Origin: Oscillospiraceae bacterium
GTDB lineage: Bacteria > Bacillota > Clostridia > Oscillospirales > Ruminococcaceae
DNA: 15,751 bases
Reading direction: 5' to 3'
Assembly (NCBI GenBank): GCA_017528675.1
Contig: JAFXOO010000241.1
Coordinates: 1-15,751, forward strand
Under the pieces are notes generated by a model. The model saw nothing but the letters and a program-made list of their open reading frames with translations, had not been told where the DNA came from and did not search any database. Within the stretch, counting starts at the first letter, position 1. The number at the start of each line of letters is the position of its first letter. Shown in pieces: positions 1-8,810 of this stretch. Both the position numbers and the translations under genes were made by a program.

Positions 1-317
1 AGAACCCGACCCGTGTCGAGCGCATCAGCTTTGACCCGGATATCATCCGTCTGTGCGAGACATTCCACAAGCACTGCCCGCTACAGATGCCGTTCAATAT
101 CCAGTTCAAGTACCTGGACGGCGTTCCGTACTTTTTAGAGGTCAACACCCGCATGTCCGGCGGCATCCAGATGGCTTGCCTGGCTGCCGGTGTCAACATC
201 CCGAATATTGCCGTCAACCGTCTGCTCGGCATTGAAAAGCCCTGGACGATTGACCGCCGTGAAAAGCGCATCACCCATGTTGAAGTGCCGCTGGTCGTAT
301 CGGAGGACAACGCATGA
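1..317 (+). CDS. ATP-grasp enzyme of Ter-type biosynthetic module (3' end only)
   Basis: This is the C-terminal ~104 residues of a protein whose 5' end lies left of the window; the frame is open from base 3. The visible segment contains FLEVNTRMSGG, the ATP-grasp element in which the Glu and Asn bind Mg-ATP and which is followed by a small-residue turn, then a helix ending in NRLLG as in carbamoyl-phosphate-synthase-like ATP-grasp domains. Family knowledge: these enzymes join a carboxylate to an amine or similar nucleophile using ATP. Its stop codon overlaps the next start as ATGA (314-317), so translation is coupled to the phosphoribosyltransferase. Together with the two PRTase genes downstream this fits the ATP-grasp member of the Ter-linked biosynthetic cluster. 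The substrate is unknown. Assignment to ATP-grasp is good; the subfamily is inferred from context. Confidence 0.8.
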   Translation, partial: NPTRVERISFDPDIIRLCETFHKHCPLQMPFNIQFKYLDGVPYFLEVNTRMSGGIQMACLAAGVNIPNIAVNRLLGIEKPWTIDRREKRITHVEVPLVVSEDNA

Positions 318-1429
318 TCTACCGGGAACAGGATGTTCTGCGCCTTGCCAGACGCTGGAAGAATGCCAAACGCAGCTATCTGCTCGTGGATCCGTTGCAG
401 GGCAAGCATGTGCCGGTCTCTCCGCAGGCGGCGCTTGCCATGATGCGCTCGCTCGGAACGCTGCTGCTGCGGGAAGCAGGAGATGCAGGGCTGCTCATCG
501 GCTTTGCCGAAACAGCAACCGCCATCAGCGGCGCTGCGGCGCTTTGCTTTGGCGCAGAGCTGCAATATTTGCAGACCACAAGAGAATCCTGCGGCGACGT
601 CCGGATGCTCGAATTTGCAGAGGAGCACAGCCATGCTGTCACCCAGCAGATCGCCTCTGCACCCCTTGCGGCGCTGCGAACACGCCGCATCATCATGATT
701 GATGACGAGATCTCCACCGGCCGCACGATTGAAAATATCATCGCCGTGCTGCGCAGAGAATTCCCGGCACTGCGGGAGACTGCGTTCGTGATCGGGTCGA
801 TTATCTGCCGCCTGAGCGAGGAGCGCCGCCGTGCGCTGTCTGAGCAGAATATCCGCTTTGTATCGCTTGTTCCGGTTGCAGACAGGGATTTTGAAAGCGC
901 AGTTTCCGGCATGGACGCTGAGCCGCCTGTGATGGCGGAGCGCTCCGATTTACCGTACACCACCTATCATGCGCAGTGCCCGCTGCCGGCATTCCGGACG
1001 GGAACCAATGCCGGCACCATGCAGACGGCGCTTGACCGCTTCGCTGCGGAGTGCGGCAGCTATCTGGAGGAGAAGCTTCCCTCTGCCGGCAGGATCCTGC
1101 TGCTCGGCACGGAGGAGTGCATGCTCCCGGCGATGATGACCGGGCAGTATCTTGAGACACACTGCCCCGGACTTTCCGTGTTCACACACGCCACCACCCG
1201 CAGCCCGATCGGCATCTGCCGGGCGGAGGGCTATCCCTGCCCGAACGGGGTACAGCTTGCGAGCTTCTATGAAGCGGAGCGGGTGAACTATCTCTATAAT
1301 ATCCGGGACTACGATGCGGTTGTTGTCGTGACGGACAGCACGGACGATGCGCAGTGCCGGCTCGCCATGCAGTATCTTGCAGGAGCATTCCCGCAGCACT
1401 GCAATACATTCTATCTGATACGAGGTTGA
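314..1429 (+). CDS. Phosphoribosyltransferase with C-terminal TRSP domain
   Basis: A 371-residue soluble protein. Residues about 20-200 form a type I phosphoribosyltransferase fold with the PRPP-binding loop IMIDDEISTGRT at 127-138 (two acidic residues then the small-residue loop). Residues about 240-371 form a second domain with the sequence ATTRSPIG (293-300), the motif from which the TRSP domain takes its name. This PRTase-TRSP arrangement is typical of the Ter-associated module predicted to attach ribose-5-phosphate to a base-like precursor, giving a nucleoside-like product. The start overlaps the preceding stop (ATGA) and the stop at 1427-1429 abuts the next gene, so the three first genes form a tightly coupled unit. 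Family is clear from the motifs; the exact substrate and product are not known. Confidence 0.88.
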   Translation: MIYREQDVLRLARRWKNAKRSYLLVDPLQGKHVPVSPQAALAMMRSLGTLLLREAGDAGLLIGFAETATAISGAAALCFGAELQYLQTTRESCGDVRMLEFAEEHSHAVTQQIASAPLAALRTRRIIMIDDEISTGRTIENIIAVLRREFPALRETAFVIGSIICRLSEERRRALSEQNIRFVSLVPVADRDFESAVSGMDAEPPVMAERSDLPYTTYHAQCPLPAFRTGTNAGTMQTALDRFAAECGSYLEEKLPSAGRILLLGTEECMLPAMMTGQYLETHCPGLSVFTHATTRSPIGICRAEGYPCPNGVQLASFYEAERVNYLYNIRDYDAVVVVTDSTDDAQCRLAMQYLAGAFPQHCNTFYLIRG

Positions 1430-1431
1430 TG

Positions 1432-2481
1432 ATGCGCACAAGTTATTCTGAACAAGATGTGACCATGCTGCTCAAGGACATTACCGGCATGGTTGAGCCG
1501 CTCGACAATGCCGAGCGGGAGCGCCGGATCCAGTCCGGCGTCCATTATTCCGAAATGCTGCCCAAGGAGAGCCTTCCCTCCGAGGTCTACAAGCGCACGT
1601 TTCTGACGGCACTGGAAAACTATGCTGCACCGACCGCCAAGGCAACCGAGTGCATTGCCGAGCGGATTCTTGCCGAAAAAGGGCGTGATCTTGTACTGGT
1701 CTCTCTGGCGAGAGCCGGTACACCGGTGGGCATTCTCATCAAGCGCTATCTGAAGCAGTTCCACGGCATTGATGCCCCGCACTATACCATTTCCATCATC
1801 CGTGGACGGGGCATTGACAAAAATGCAATGCGCTATCTGCTGGAGCGCTACAAGCCCTCGCAGCTCCAGTTCATTGACGGCTGGACAGGCAAGGGCGCCA
1901 TCCAGACCCAGCTCCGGGAGGCAATGCAGGACTTCCCCGGCGTGGACGACCGTGTAGCGGTGCTGTCTGACCCGGCGGGCGTGACGGAGCTTTGCGGCAC
2001 GCACCAGGATTTTCTGATTCCGAGCTCCTGCCTGAATTCAACGGTATCCGGGCTTATCAGCCGCACCTTCTGCCGGAGTGATATCATCGGAGAGAAGGAT
2101 TTCCACGGGGCAATGTTCTATGCAGAATACGCCTCGGCGGACATGTCCAATCTGTTTCTGGAAAGGGTCGCAGCACAGTTCGGCTGTGATTATATCTTCC
2201 CGGAGGAGGAGGTATCCGACCGCTCACCGATCGGTGAGGTGCAGGAGATTGCAAGGTACTTCGGCATTTCCGACATCAATTTCGTCAAGCCCGGCATCGG
2301 GGAGACAACCAGGGTTCTGCTCCGGCGGATTCCGTGGAAAATTCTCGTCCACAGCCTCGATGACACGGCGTTTCTCGGCCATATCTACCAGCTTGCATCA
2401 GAAAAGCAGATTGAGCTGGTGGTCTATCCGTTCCGGCACTACCGTGCCTGCGGGCTGATCCGCAATTTAGCGGATACATGA
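1432..2481 (+). CDS. StiP-family phosphoribosyltransferase-like protein with C-terminal PELOTA-type domain
   Basis: A 349-residue protein. The N-terminal part (about 10-245) matches the family called PRTase_1 or 'cysteine protease StiP' in databases; it has SLARAGTPVGILIKR (91-105), a PRPP-loop-like FIDGWTGKGAI (147-157), and the conserved NSTVSGLISRT (202-212). The protease name is historical and I see no reason to prefer it. Residues about 283-345 (GIGETTRVLLRR onward, ending in VVYPFRHYRACGLIR) resemble the small PELOTA RNA-binding fold found fused to this family. ATG at 1429 overlaps the upstream stop; ATG at 1432 is chosen because GAGG at 1422-1425 lies 6 bases before it. Context and fusion indicate the second PRTase of the Ter-type pathway. 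Whether the PELOTA domain touches RNA is unknown. Confidence 0.85.
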   Translation: MRTSYSEQDVTMLLKDITGMVEPLDNAERERRIQSGVHYSEMLPKESLPSEVYKRTFLTALENYAAPTAKATECIAERILAEKGRDLVLVSLARAGTPVGILIKRYLKQFHGIDAPHYTISIIRGRGIDKNAMRYLLERYKPSQLQFIDGWTGKGAIQTQLREAMQDFPGVDDRVAVLSDPAGVTELCGTHQDFLIPSSCLNSTVSGLISRTFCRSDIIGEKDFHGAMFYAEYASADMSNLFLERVAAQFGCDYIFPEEEVSDRSPIGEVQEIARYFGISDINFVKPGIGETTRVLLRRIPWKILVHSLDDTAFLGHIYQLASEKQIELVVYPFRHYRACGLIRNLADT

Positions 2482-2486
2482 CCGGG

Positions 2487-2518
2487 CTGCGAGCAGTGCC
2501 GTGAAATCCGACTCGCAG
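2487..2518 (+). promoter_or_regulatory. Inverted repeat in the leader of the small membrane protein gene
   Basis: CTGCGAG at 2487-2493 is perfectly complementary to CTCGCAG at 2512-2518 with an 18-base loop. It fills most of the 50-base gap after the PRTase-PELOTA gene and ends just before the AGGAG ribosome site at 2521-2525. There is no T-tract after it, so it is not a terminator. It could protect or separate messages or tune ribosome access; function is not shown. Confidence 0.35.
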
Positions 2519-2531
2519 AAAGGAGTTATCT

Positions 2532-3020
2532 ATGATACTATTCCTGGAAGGACTTGCCATGTGCTTTATCATCCTGATCGTATGCGTCATCGGGATCGCC
2601 TTTGACGGGCCGGTCGGACTGGTGACATTCTATGAACCGGAGGTGCAGGAAAAGGTCATTGCACTCGGTCTGATAACACGGAAAAAGATCACGAGGAATG
2701 CCGTGATTGCCGGGATTTTTGTCTTTCTCCCCATGGTGCTCTTTATTCCGTATATTGTCTACGGCATCAACGGCGCCAGGGGGTTCACGGACGGACTGAT
2801 GCAGATGCTCGTGCTCGGCATGATGTACGGGCTGTTCGACCGGCTGTTCATCGACTGGTTCTGGGTCGGCAAAACAAATGCCTGGAACATTCCGGGCACC
2901 GAGGAATTCAAGCCCTACATCCCGAAGAAAACGCTGCTCAAAAAGTGGATCGGCACGCTGGTCGTTTACCCGCTGTTTTATGTGCTGGTCGCCTGGATCA
3001 TGTCTCTGCTGCTCAAATAG
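2532..3020 (+). CDS. Unrecognised four-helix membrane protein
   Basis: A 162-residue hydrophobic protein that I cannot assign to a named family. Four likely membrane helices lie at about 6-24, 57-78, 87-108 and 139-161, with no cleavable signal peptide. The loop after helix 1 contains GLVTFYEPEVQEKVIALGL, and the third helix runs into a loop rich in aromatic and acidic residues (DRLFIDWFWVGKTNAW, 103-118) followed by PGTEEFKPYIPKK (121-133). Such ordered polar motifs suggest a conserved function rather than a filler membrane anchor. The ATG at 2532 has AGGAG 6 bases upstream. It lies between the second PRTase and the HAD phosphatase, on the same strand with short gaps, so co-transcription is likely. 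A role in transport or sensing for the pathway is only a guess from position. Confidence 0.75.
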   Translation: MILFLEGLAMCFIILIVCVIGIAFDGPVGLVTFYEPEVQEKVIALGLITRKKITRNAVIAGIFVFLPMVLFIPYIVYGINGARGFTDGLMQMLVLGMMYGLFDRLFIDWFWVGKTNAWNIPGTEEFKPYIPKKTLLKKWIGTLVVYPLFYVLVAWIMSLLLK

Positions 3021-3077
3021 CGGGCAGGTGGAGAGCCCCCCGCCGGCATCTTGCTGCTGTAGGAGGGGATCACAAAA

Positions 3078-3092
3078 ATGAGGATATCATGA
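3078..3092 (+). other. Four-codon minicistron overlapping the HAD start
   Basis: ATG AGG ATA TCA TGA lies 11 bases after a strong AGGAGG (3061-3066). Its stop overlaps the HAD start as ATGA (3089-3092). The internal GAGG at 3080-3083 also sits 5 bases before the HAD ATG and is enough to serve as its ribosome site. The mini-frame may therefore be chance, or a translational coupling device. Confidence 0.3.
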
Positions 3093-3841
3093 AAGTATTA
3101 TTTTCCGACCTTGACCAGACGGTCATTTATTCCCACCGGCATCCGCTGCCGGGAGAGACACTCGTGATGGAATACCTGAACGGCAGAGAGCAGAGCTTTA
3201 TCCAGGCGGAGAATCTTGCGGTGCTGCGTGATTTCTGCGCCGGGGATGACCGGCTCTTTGTACCGCTGACGACCCGCACGGAAGCACAATACCAGCAGCT
3301 CTCCCCGTTACAGGAGGCACTTGGCTATCGCTATGCGCTGCTCTGCAACGGGGCAGTGCTGTATGACTGCGGCATCCCGGACAGGGCATGGGCGGCGGAA
3401 TCCGAGCAGCTCGCAGCGCCGTATCAGACGGTACTGAAGGAGGTGCGCTCACTGCTGCTCTCGCAGGCAGAGCCCGAACATGTCCACGACATCCTGCCCT
3501 TTCTGCTCTATGTCAGCACAGAGAATCCGGAGCTTCCGGAGCTCGTAAAGCAGCGCTGCTGCGGGACGGGCGTGGATGTCCTGCAAAGTGGAAAGAAGCT
3601 CTACTGTATCCCGGCGCCGCTCTCAAAGGGCGAGGCGGTGCGGCGGTTCACGGAGCGGTTCGGCATTGCACAGACCTATGCCATCGGGGACAGCCTGTTC
3701 GATGTGCCGATGCTCCGGGCATGCCGCCGTGCCTTTGCCCCGGCGGAGATTGCTGCGCTGCTTCCGCAGGCAATGCCGCTCACACAGCCGTTCTCCATGC
3801 GTGAGGTCATCGCTGCAATGTATCGGGAGGACAGCCTATGA
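3089..3841 (+). CDS. HAD-superfamily phosphatase of the Ter-type module
   Basis: A 250-residue HAD hydrolase. Motif I is DLDQT at 7-11 (nucleophile Asp7, acid/base Asp9), motif II is PLTTRT around 59-64, motif III is Lys180 in PLSKGEA, and motif IV is AIGDSLFDVPML at 198-209 with Asp201 and Asp205 for Mg binding. The region from about 85 to 175 is the cap that sets substrate choice. Family knowledge: such enzymes remove phosphate from small metabolites, and a HAD member recurs in Ter biosynthetic clusters, where it could dephosphorylate the ribosylated intermediate. The start at 3089 is chosen because MKVLFSDLDQT begins the fold directly and GAGG lies 5 bases upstream; longer in-frame starts would add sequence unlike the family. 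Its stop overlaps the next ATG (ATGA at 3838-3841), implying coupled translation with the lipoprotein. Confidence 0.85.
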   Translation: MKVLFSDLDQTVIYSHRHPLPGETLVMEYLNGREQSFIQAENLAVLRDFCAGDDRLFVPLTTRTEAQYQQLSPLQEALGYRYALLCNGAVLYDCGIPDRAWAAESEQLAAPYQTVLKEVRSLLLSQAEPEHVHDILPFLLYVSTENPELPELVKQRCCGTGVDVLQSGKKLYCIPAPLSKGEAVRRFTERFGIAQTYAIGDSLFDVPMLRACRRAFAPAEIAALLPQAMPLTQPFSMREVIAAMYREDSL

Positions 3842-4437
3842 AACGACTGCTCTGTGCTGCTGTTTTCCTGCTTTTGTTCTGTACCGGATGCGGCAAAGCG
3901 CCGCTGCACCGGGCAGCTTCGGTGACAGAGCTGCCGCTGACGGAGATACCGTCTGAACCGCCTGCGGAATCGTTCCCGGAAACAGTGCCGGAACTGATAC
4001 CGGAGACAGACGCCCCTGCGGAAACAGAAGCCACAAAGCCGCCTGAAACAGAGGCAACACCTGCCAAAGCGCCTGCCATCGTCCTGACGGACGCAGACGG
4101 CTCCGGGACAGAGTACACATTTGTCTATGCAGGTGAAGCATTTCAGGCATTCTATACCCCGGACAACTGGAAAATTATCAATTCCTACCGCATTACGGAT
4201 GCTGCGGCGATGCTGGAAATCTGCGAAGCCCTGAACGCCGAGCACACCATACACAGTGCAGATTATACCGCATGGCGCACACCGGAGGACATGGCCTACG
4301 AATGGGAACAGCATAATCTTGCGTACCAGATGCTTGCAGACGACTCCCCCTGGAAGGAGAGTGCACGGGATGTGGACATCAACCCGGAGGATCAGGGCAA
4401 GAGTCTCTATGAGCTTTATCAGTCACGGATACAATAA
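3838..4437 (+). CDS. Putative lipoprotein with Pro/Glu/Thr-rich linker, unrecognised
   Basis: A 199-residue protein beginning MKRLLCAAVFLLLFCTGC: two basic residues, a hydrophobic core, then Cys18 as the probable lipidation site. The lipobox (F-C-T-G-C) is not textbook, because the -3 position is Cys rather than Leu. Residues about 26-80 are a low-complexity linker rich in Pro, Glu, Thr and Ala, typical of a cell-wall spacer. Residues about 80-199 look like a globular domain with YTFVYAGEAFQAFYT (93-107), MAYEWEQHNLAYQ (152-164) and ARDVDINPEDQGKSLYELY (176-194). I do not recognise the domain with certainty. The gene overlaps the HAD stop by four bases and is the last of the + strand operon, so it is probably made with the Ter-type enzymes and displayed outside the membrane. 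Function is unknown. Confidence 0.75.
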   Translation: MKRLLCAAVFLLLFCTGCGKAPLHRAASVTELPLTEIPSEPPAESFPETVPELIPETDAPAETEATKPPETEATPAKAPAIVLTDADGSGTEYTFVYAGEAFQAFYTPDNWKIINSYRITDAAAMLEICEALNAEHTIHSADYTAWRTPEDMAYEWEQHNLAYQMLADDSPWKESARDVDINPEDQGKSLYELYQSRIQ

Positions 4438-4484
4438 AAACACCCCTGCTTCCTTCACCGGAAACAGGGGTTCGTTTTATTTTC
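4435..4484. terminator. Bidirectional rho-independent terminator between convergent operons
   Basis: ACCCCTG at 4442-4448 pairs with CAGGGGT at 4465-4471. Inside, after one mismatch, TTCC (4450-4453) pairs with GGAA (4460-4463), closing a six-base loop. On the + strand the stem is followed by TCGTTTTATTTT. On the - strand it is followed by TGTTTTTATTG. It overlaps the end of the lyase gene (stop at 4477-4479) and begins right after the lipoprotein stop at 4437, so it can end both converging transcripts. Confidence 0.85.
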
Positions 4485-5625
4485 CTACCGCAAACAGCCG
4501 GATGAAGGCTGCTTCGTTTTCAATCACGCCATAGGCCCTCGCACGCATCCAGATCTTGATTGCCCAGTTGGTGTGGGGCTTGACCTCGTTCATCTTGTTC
4601 GCTCCGCAGCCCTTCATCACGGCGCCCTGCGGGTTGCCGAGAATCATACATGCGTCGTCATACTCCTCCTTCGTCACCGCCATAAGCGCATTGACGAATT
4701 TGACATGTGTCGGATGGATAACCGTCCTGCCGACAAAACCGTTGGCCTTGTCGAGGATGACCTCCCGCAGCAGCCCGTCGATCTCGTTGTTGACAATCGG
4801 AATGCGCTTCATCAGGTAATCCTCCAGTCCATGCTCCGGCAGATCCTCGAACATGAGCTCCTTCGGTGCCCGGAAATATTCCCAGACAGGGCCGGAGATG
4901 GTGTAGTCATTGTTCCGCCCGCAGACGTTCACGATGTCCGACAGGCAGTCCCGCACTGCCGTGATGTCATAAATCGAATAGTCCACATTCCGCCGCAGTC
5001 CGAACACGGATGAGAAATCTGTTCCGCCCACACGCACCTGTAGTACCAGGTCATGGTACTTGTCTAAAATGCGTTTGATACCGAGCAGCTGCTCCATGCG
5101 GCTCTCCTTGTAGGCAACTTCCCTGTCCTCGATGATCGGCATGCCATAGAGGATGTCACAGAAGCGCTCGTTCAGCTCCCGCAGATAGGCAAAATACTCG
5201 TAGCCGTTCCCGGCGTTGAACTTCGGAAAATTGATGCCGCACAGCGACTTGACCTGATGCCGTGTCAGGCTCTCGCCAAAGCGCTTGAACTGCGGCAGAT
5301 TACGGATGCGCACAAAGATCAGCGGTACCTGATCCTCGTCAATGGTGCCGTCCTCCACTGCCTCCGTAACCGTGTCGAGCAGGCGGTGAATATTTGCCTC
5401 TGCCGCCTCAACCTGATCCTCCGGACAAGCGTCCTCCAGACAGAGCACAACCGTTGTCAGACCCGGCATGACGCCGGAAAGAATCTTCGGCGTAAAATCC
5501 TTTGTACCGGGGACGTACATCGTTGCGCCGAGGCAGTATTGCAGCAGCTCACGCTCGGTGTGCTTGTTGAAATGCTCAGGCTCCTTCACAAACCGGAAGT
5601 CTGGGTTATATAAATGGTGTCTCAT
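4477..5625 (-). CDS. Citrate-lyase-like C-C bond lyase (HpcH/HpaI/CitE-type TIM barrel) of Ter-type module
   Basis: A 382-residue TIM-barrel lyase. Features shared with CitE/HpcH enzymes are VVLCLEDACPED (59-70, Glu64 as metal ligand), FVRIRN (104-109, substrate-binding Arg), GMPIIEDRE (161-169) and GRTVIHPTHVKFV (299-311). Length and the N-terminal GATMYVPGTKDF (33-44) fit the variant found in Ter-associated biosynthetic clusters rather than the ~290-residue citrate lyase beta subunit. There are no citrate lyase alpha, gamma or ligase genes nearby. Family knowledge: metal-dependent aldol or Claisen-type cleavage or formation of a C-C bond. It starts four bases after the MATE stop, with GAGG inside the MATE end as ribosome site, so it is the last gene of the - strand run and is convergent to the other Ter-type genes, separated by one terminator. 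The substrate is unknown. Confidence 0.85.
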   Translation of the reverse strand: MRHHLYNPDFRFVKEPEHFNKHTERELLQYCLGATMYVPGTKDFTPKILSGVMPGLTTVVLCLEDACPEDQVEAAEANIHRLLDTVTEAVEDGTIDEDQVPLIFVRIRNLPQFKRFGESLTRHQVKSLCGINFPKFNAGNGYEYFAYLRELNERFCDILYGMPIIEDREVAYKESRMEQLLGIKRILDKYHDLVLQVRVGGTDFSSVFGLRRNVDYSIYDITAVRDCLSDIVNVCGRNNDYTISGPVWEYFRAPKELMFEDLPEHGLEDYLMKRIPIVNNEIDGLLREVILDKANGFVGRTVIHPTHVKFVNALMAVTKEEYDDACMILGNPQGAVMKGCGANKMNEVKPHTNWAIKIWMRARAYGVIENEAAFIRLFAVGK

Positions 5626-5629
5626 GGCA

Positions 5630-7012
5630 TTATTCCTCTATCAGTGTTTTTGCAGCCGCAGCATGTTTCTGCTCCTGCCGTATTGTAAACCACAGCAGCC
5701 ATACAGATGCCGCCATCATGATGAGCTCCGTAACAGGCTGTGCCCAGAGCATGCCGCCGAATCCGAATACCCGGTTTAACACAAGCAGCAGCGGGATATA
5801 CAGAATGAGCTGCCGCACAAGCGTAATGGCAAAGGCATAGAGCGGCTTTCCCATTGCCTGAAAGCTCATCCTGCTCATGGAAACCGCCCCGACAAAGGGC
5901 AGAATCCACATGATCGTCCGCAGTACATGGCTGCCTGTGCGGATGACCTCCGGGCTGTCCGTGAATACGTCGATGAACAGCGGCGCCAGAATCCCGAACC
6001 AGAGCATCAGAAACAGCTCTGTGCCGCTGACGATGAGCACACCGGCCTTCAGTACCCGCAGCATTCTCGGATAATTCTTTGCACCGTAGTTATAGCCCAT
6101 GATCGGCTGGGTACCGGCAGCAAACCCCTGGTAAATATAATTGCCGAGGGAGAGGATTTTCTGTGCGATACCCATGGCAGCCACCGTCAGCTCGCCGTAA
6201 TCCACGGCCAGATGATTGTTGACAATGTACGCAGCCGATGTCAGGAGCGTTTCAAGCGTGGCCGGCACGCCTACCCAGAAGATCTCACCGAGTATTTCCT
6301 TCGTCGGCTTCAGATAGTGCAGAGCCGGCCGCAGCAGCGTCCTTCTGCAAAGGTAGAATAGCAGCGAAATGCCCATGCTCACGGCATTCCCGATCACCGT
6401 AGCAATGGCAGCGCCCTGCACCTGCATCCCCAGCACAAAAATAAAGACCGGATCCAGTACAATATTTGTGAACGTTCCTGCCATCATCCCGGCGACAGAA
6501 TATTTCACCGAGCCCTCACTGCGCAGGAGCGACCCAAGGGTGTAGCTTCCCATCGTGAAGATGCTGCCGAGCAGCAGAATCATGACGTACTGCCGGGTAT
6601 AGAGGAAGGTGTTGTCCCTGGCGCCAAGCCCGTACACAACCGGATCGAGCAGCAAAAGTCCGATGCCGCCCACCAGAAAACTTGCTGCTGCCGTCAGCCA
6701 GAATGCCACGGTAACCGTATGGTCGGCATCCTCCTTCCGGCCGGCGCCAAGGCAGCGTGCAATCAGCGATGCCGCACCGGTACCGATCATGTTGGAAACA
6801 GCCACCATGACCATCATCACGGGATAGGCAAGATTCACCGCTGCCATCTGGTAGTCATCCTTTGTCTTGCCGATAAAATAGGTGTCCACCAGATTGTAGA
6901 GCACCATGATACACATACCGGCAATCAGCGGGACTCCGAGCCTGACGACTGCCTTTGCAGGCGCCTCACTGCTCAGCAGCGCAATGCGCTTGTCGTCCTT
7001 TTGCGTTTCCAC
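5630..7012 (-). CDS. MATE-family multidrug/metabolite exporter
   Basis: A 460-residue polytopic protein with about 12 hydrophobic segments arranged as two similar halves. The opening (RLGVPLIAGMCIMVLYNLVDTYFIG), the segment NLAYPVMMVMVAVSNMIGTGAASLIARCLGAGR, and the second-half APATLETLL/GTQPIMGYNYGAKN motifs are those of the MATE family (DinF/MepA-like branch). Family knowledge: Na+- or H+-driven efflux of drugs or metabolites from the cytoplasm. The start is GTG at 7010-7012; an in-frame stop lies six codons upstream, and GAGGAAGTGAAAAGGA precedes it. It lies 68 bases after the acyl-CoA synthetase and 4 bases before the C-C lyase gene. The coupling to the lyase suggests, but does not show, export of a product of the Ter-type pathway; a general drug exporter is the alternative. 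Confidence 0.9.
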   Translation of the reverse strand: METQKDDKRIALLSSEAPAKAVVRLGVPLIAGMCIMVLYNLVDTYFIGKTKDDYQMAAVNLAYPVMMVMVAVSNMIGTGAASLIARCLGAGRKEDADHTVTVAFWLTAAASFLVGGIGLLLLDPVVYGLGARDNTFLYTRQYVMILLLGSIFTMGSYTLGSLLRSEGSVKYSVAGMMAGTFTNIVLDPVFIFVLGMQVQGAAIATVIGNAVSMGISLLFYLCRRTLLRPALHYLKPTKEILGEIFWVGVPATLETLLTSAAYIVNNHLAVDYGELTVAAMGIAQKILSLGNYIYQGFAAGTQPIMGYNYGAKNYPRMLRVLKAGVLIVSGTELFLMLWFGILAPLFIDVFTDSPEVIRTGSHVLRTIMWILPFVGAVSMSRMSFQAMGKPLYAFAITLVRQLILYIPLLLVLNRVFGFGGMLWAQPVTELIMMAASVWLLWFTIRQEQKHAAAAKTLIEE

Positions 7013-7080
7013 GTCCTTTTCACTTCCTCATCCGGACTGTTTCTGGTGCAGGCTGAGCGGAAGCGCTGCTCCCGCCATGC

Positions 7081-8724
<1,644 letters not shown>

Positions 8725-8775
8725 GGACGGTTTACCTCCGTTTTCTGTTGCGCACTGCGCTTCTGTCAACACCAA

Positions 8776-8800
8776 ATCCCTCCGCAGACAGGGGAGGGAT
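8776..8800 (-). terminator. Hairpin between accA and acyl-CoA synthetase; weak terminator or message-processing stem
   Basis: On the - strand ATCCCTCC (8800-8793) pairs perfectly with GGAGGGAT (8783-8776) across a 9-base loop. The stem is followed only by TTTGGTGTT, a poor U-tract, so it is more likely a partial terminator or 3'-end stabiliser after the FAS genes than a full stop. The right arm contains a GGAGGG that would be the ribosome site for the alternative upstream start of the synthetase, so the stem could also hide that site. Confidence 0.45.
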
Positions 8801-8810
8801 CCGGGGATAC

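Noticed and set aside
1432..2481. Cysteine protease function for the StiP-family protein.
   Set aside because: The visible motifs are a PRTase-like PRPP loop and conserved fold elements; I see no convincing Cys-His catalytic pair, and the pathway context favours a transferase.
4477..5625. Reading the lyase as the beta subunit of citrate lyase (citE).
   Set aside because: It is about 90 residues longer than CitE, there are no citD, citF, citC or citG genes nearby, and the Ter-type neighbours fit the other subfamily better.
8750..8760. GCGCA-C-TGCGC palindrome upstream of the acyl-CoA synthetase.
   Set aside because: It is short, GC-only and lies in a GC-rich region where such palindromes arise by chance; no regulator site is recognised.
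8736..8769. TTGACA on the - strand (8769-8764) as a promoter for the acyl-CoA synthetase.
   Set aside because: No acceptable -10 element follows at 16-18 bases; the sequence there is AGAAAA. I do not call a promoter.
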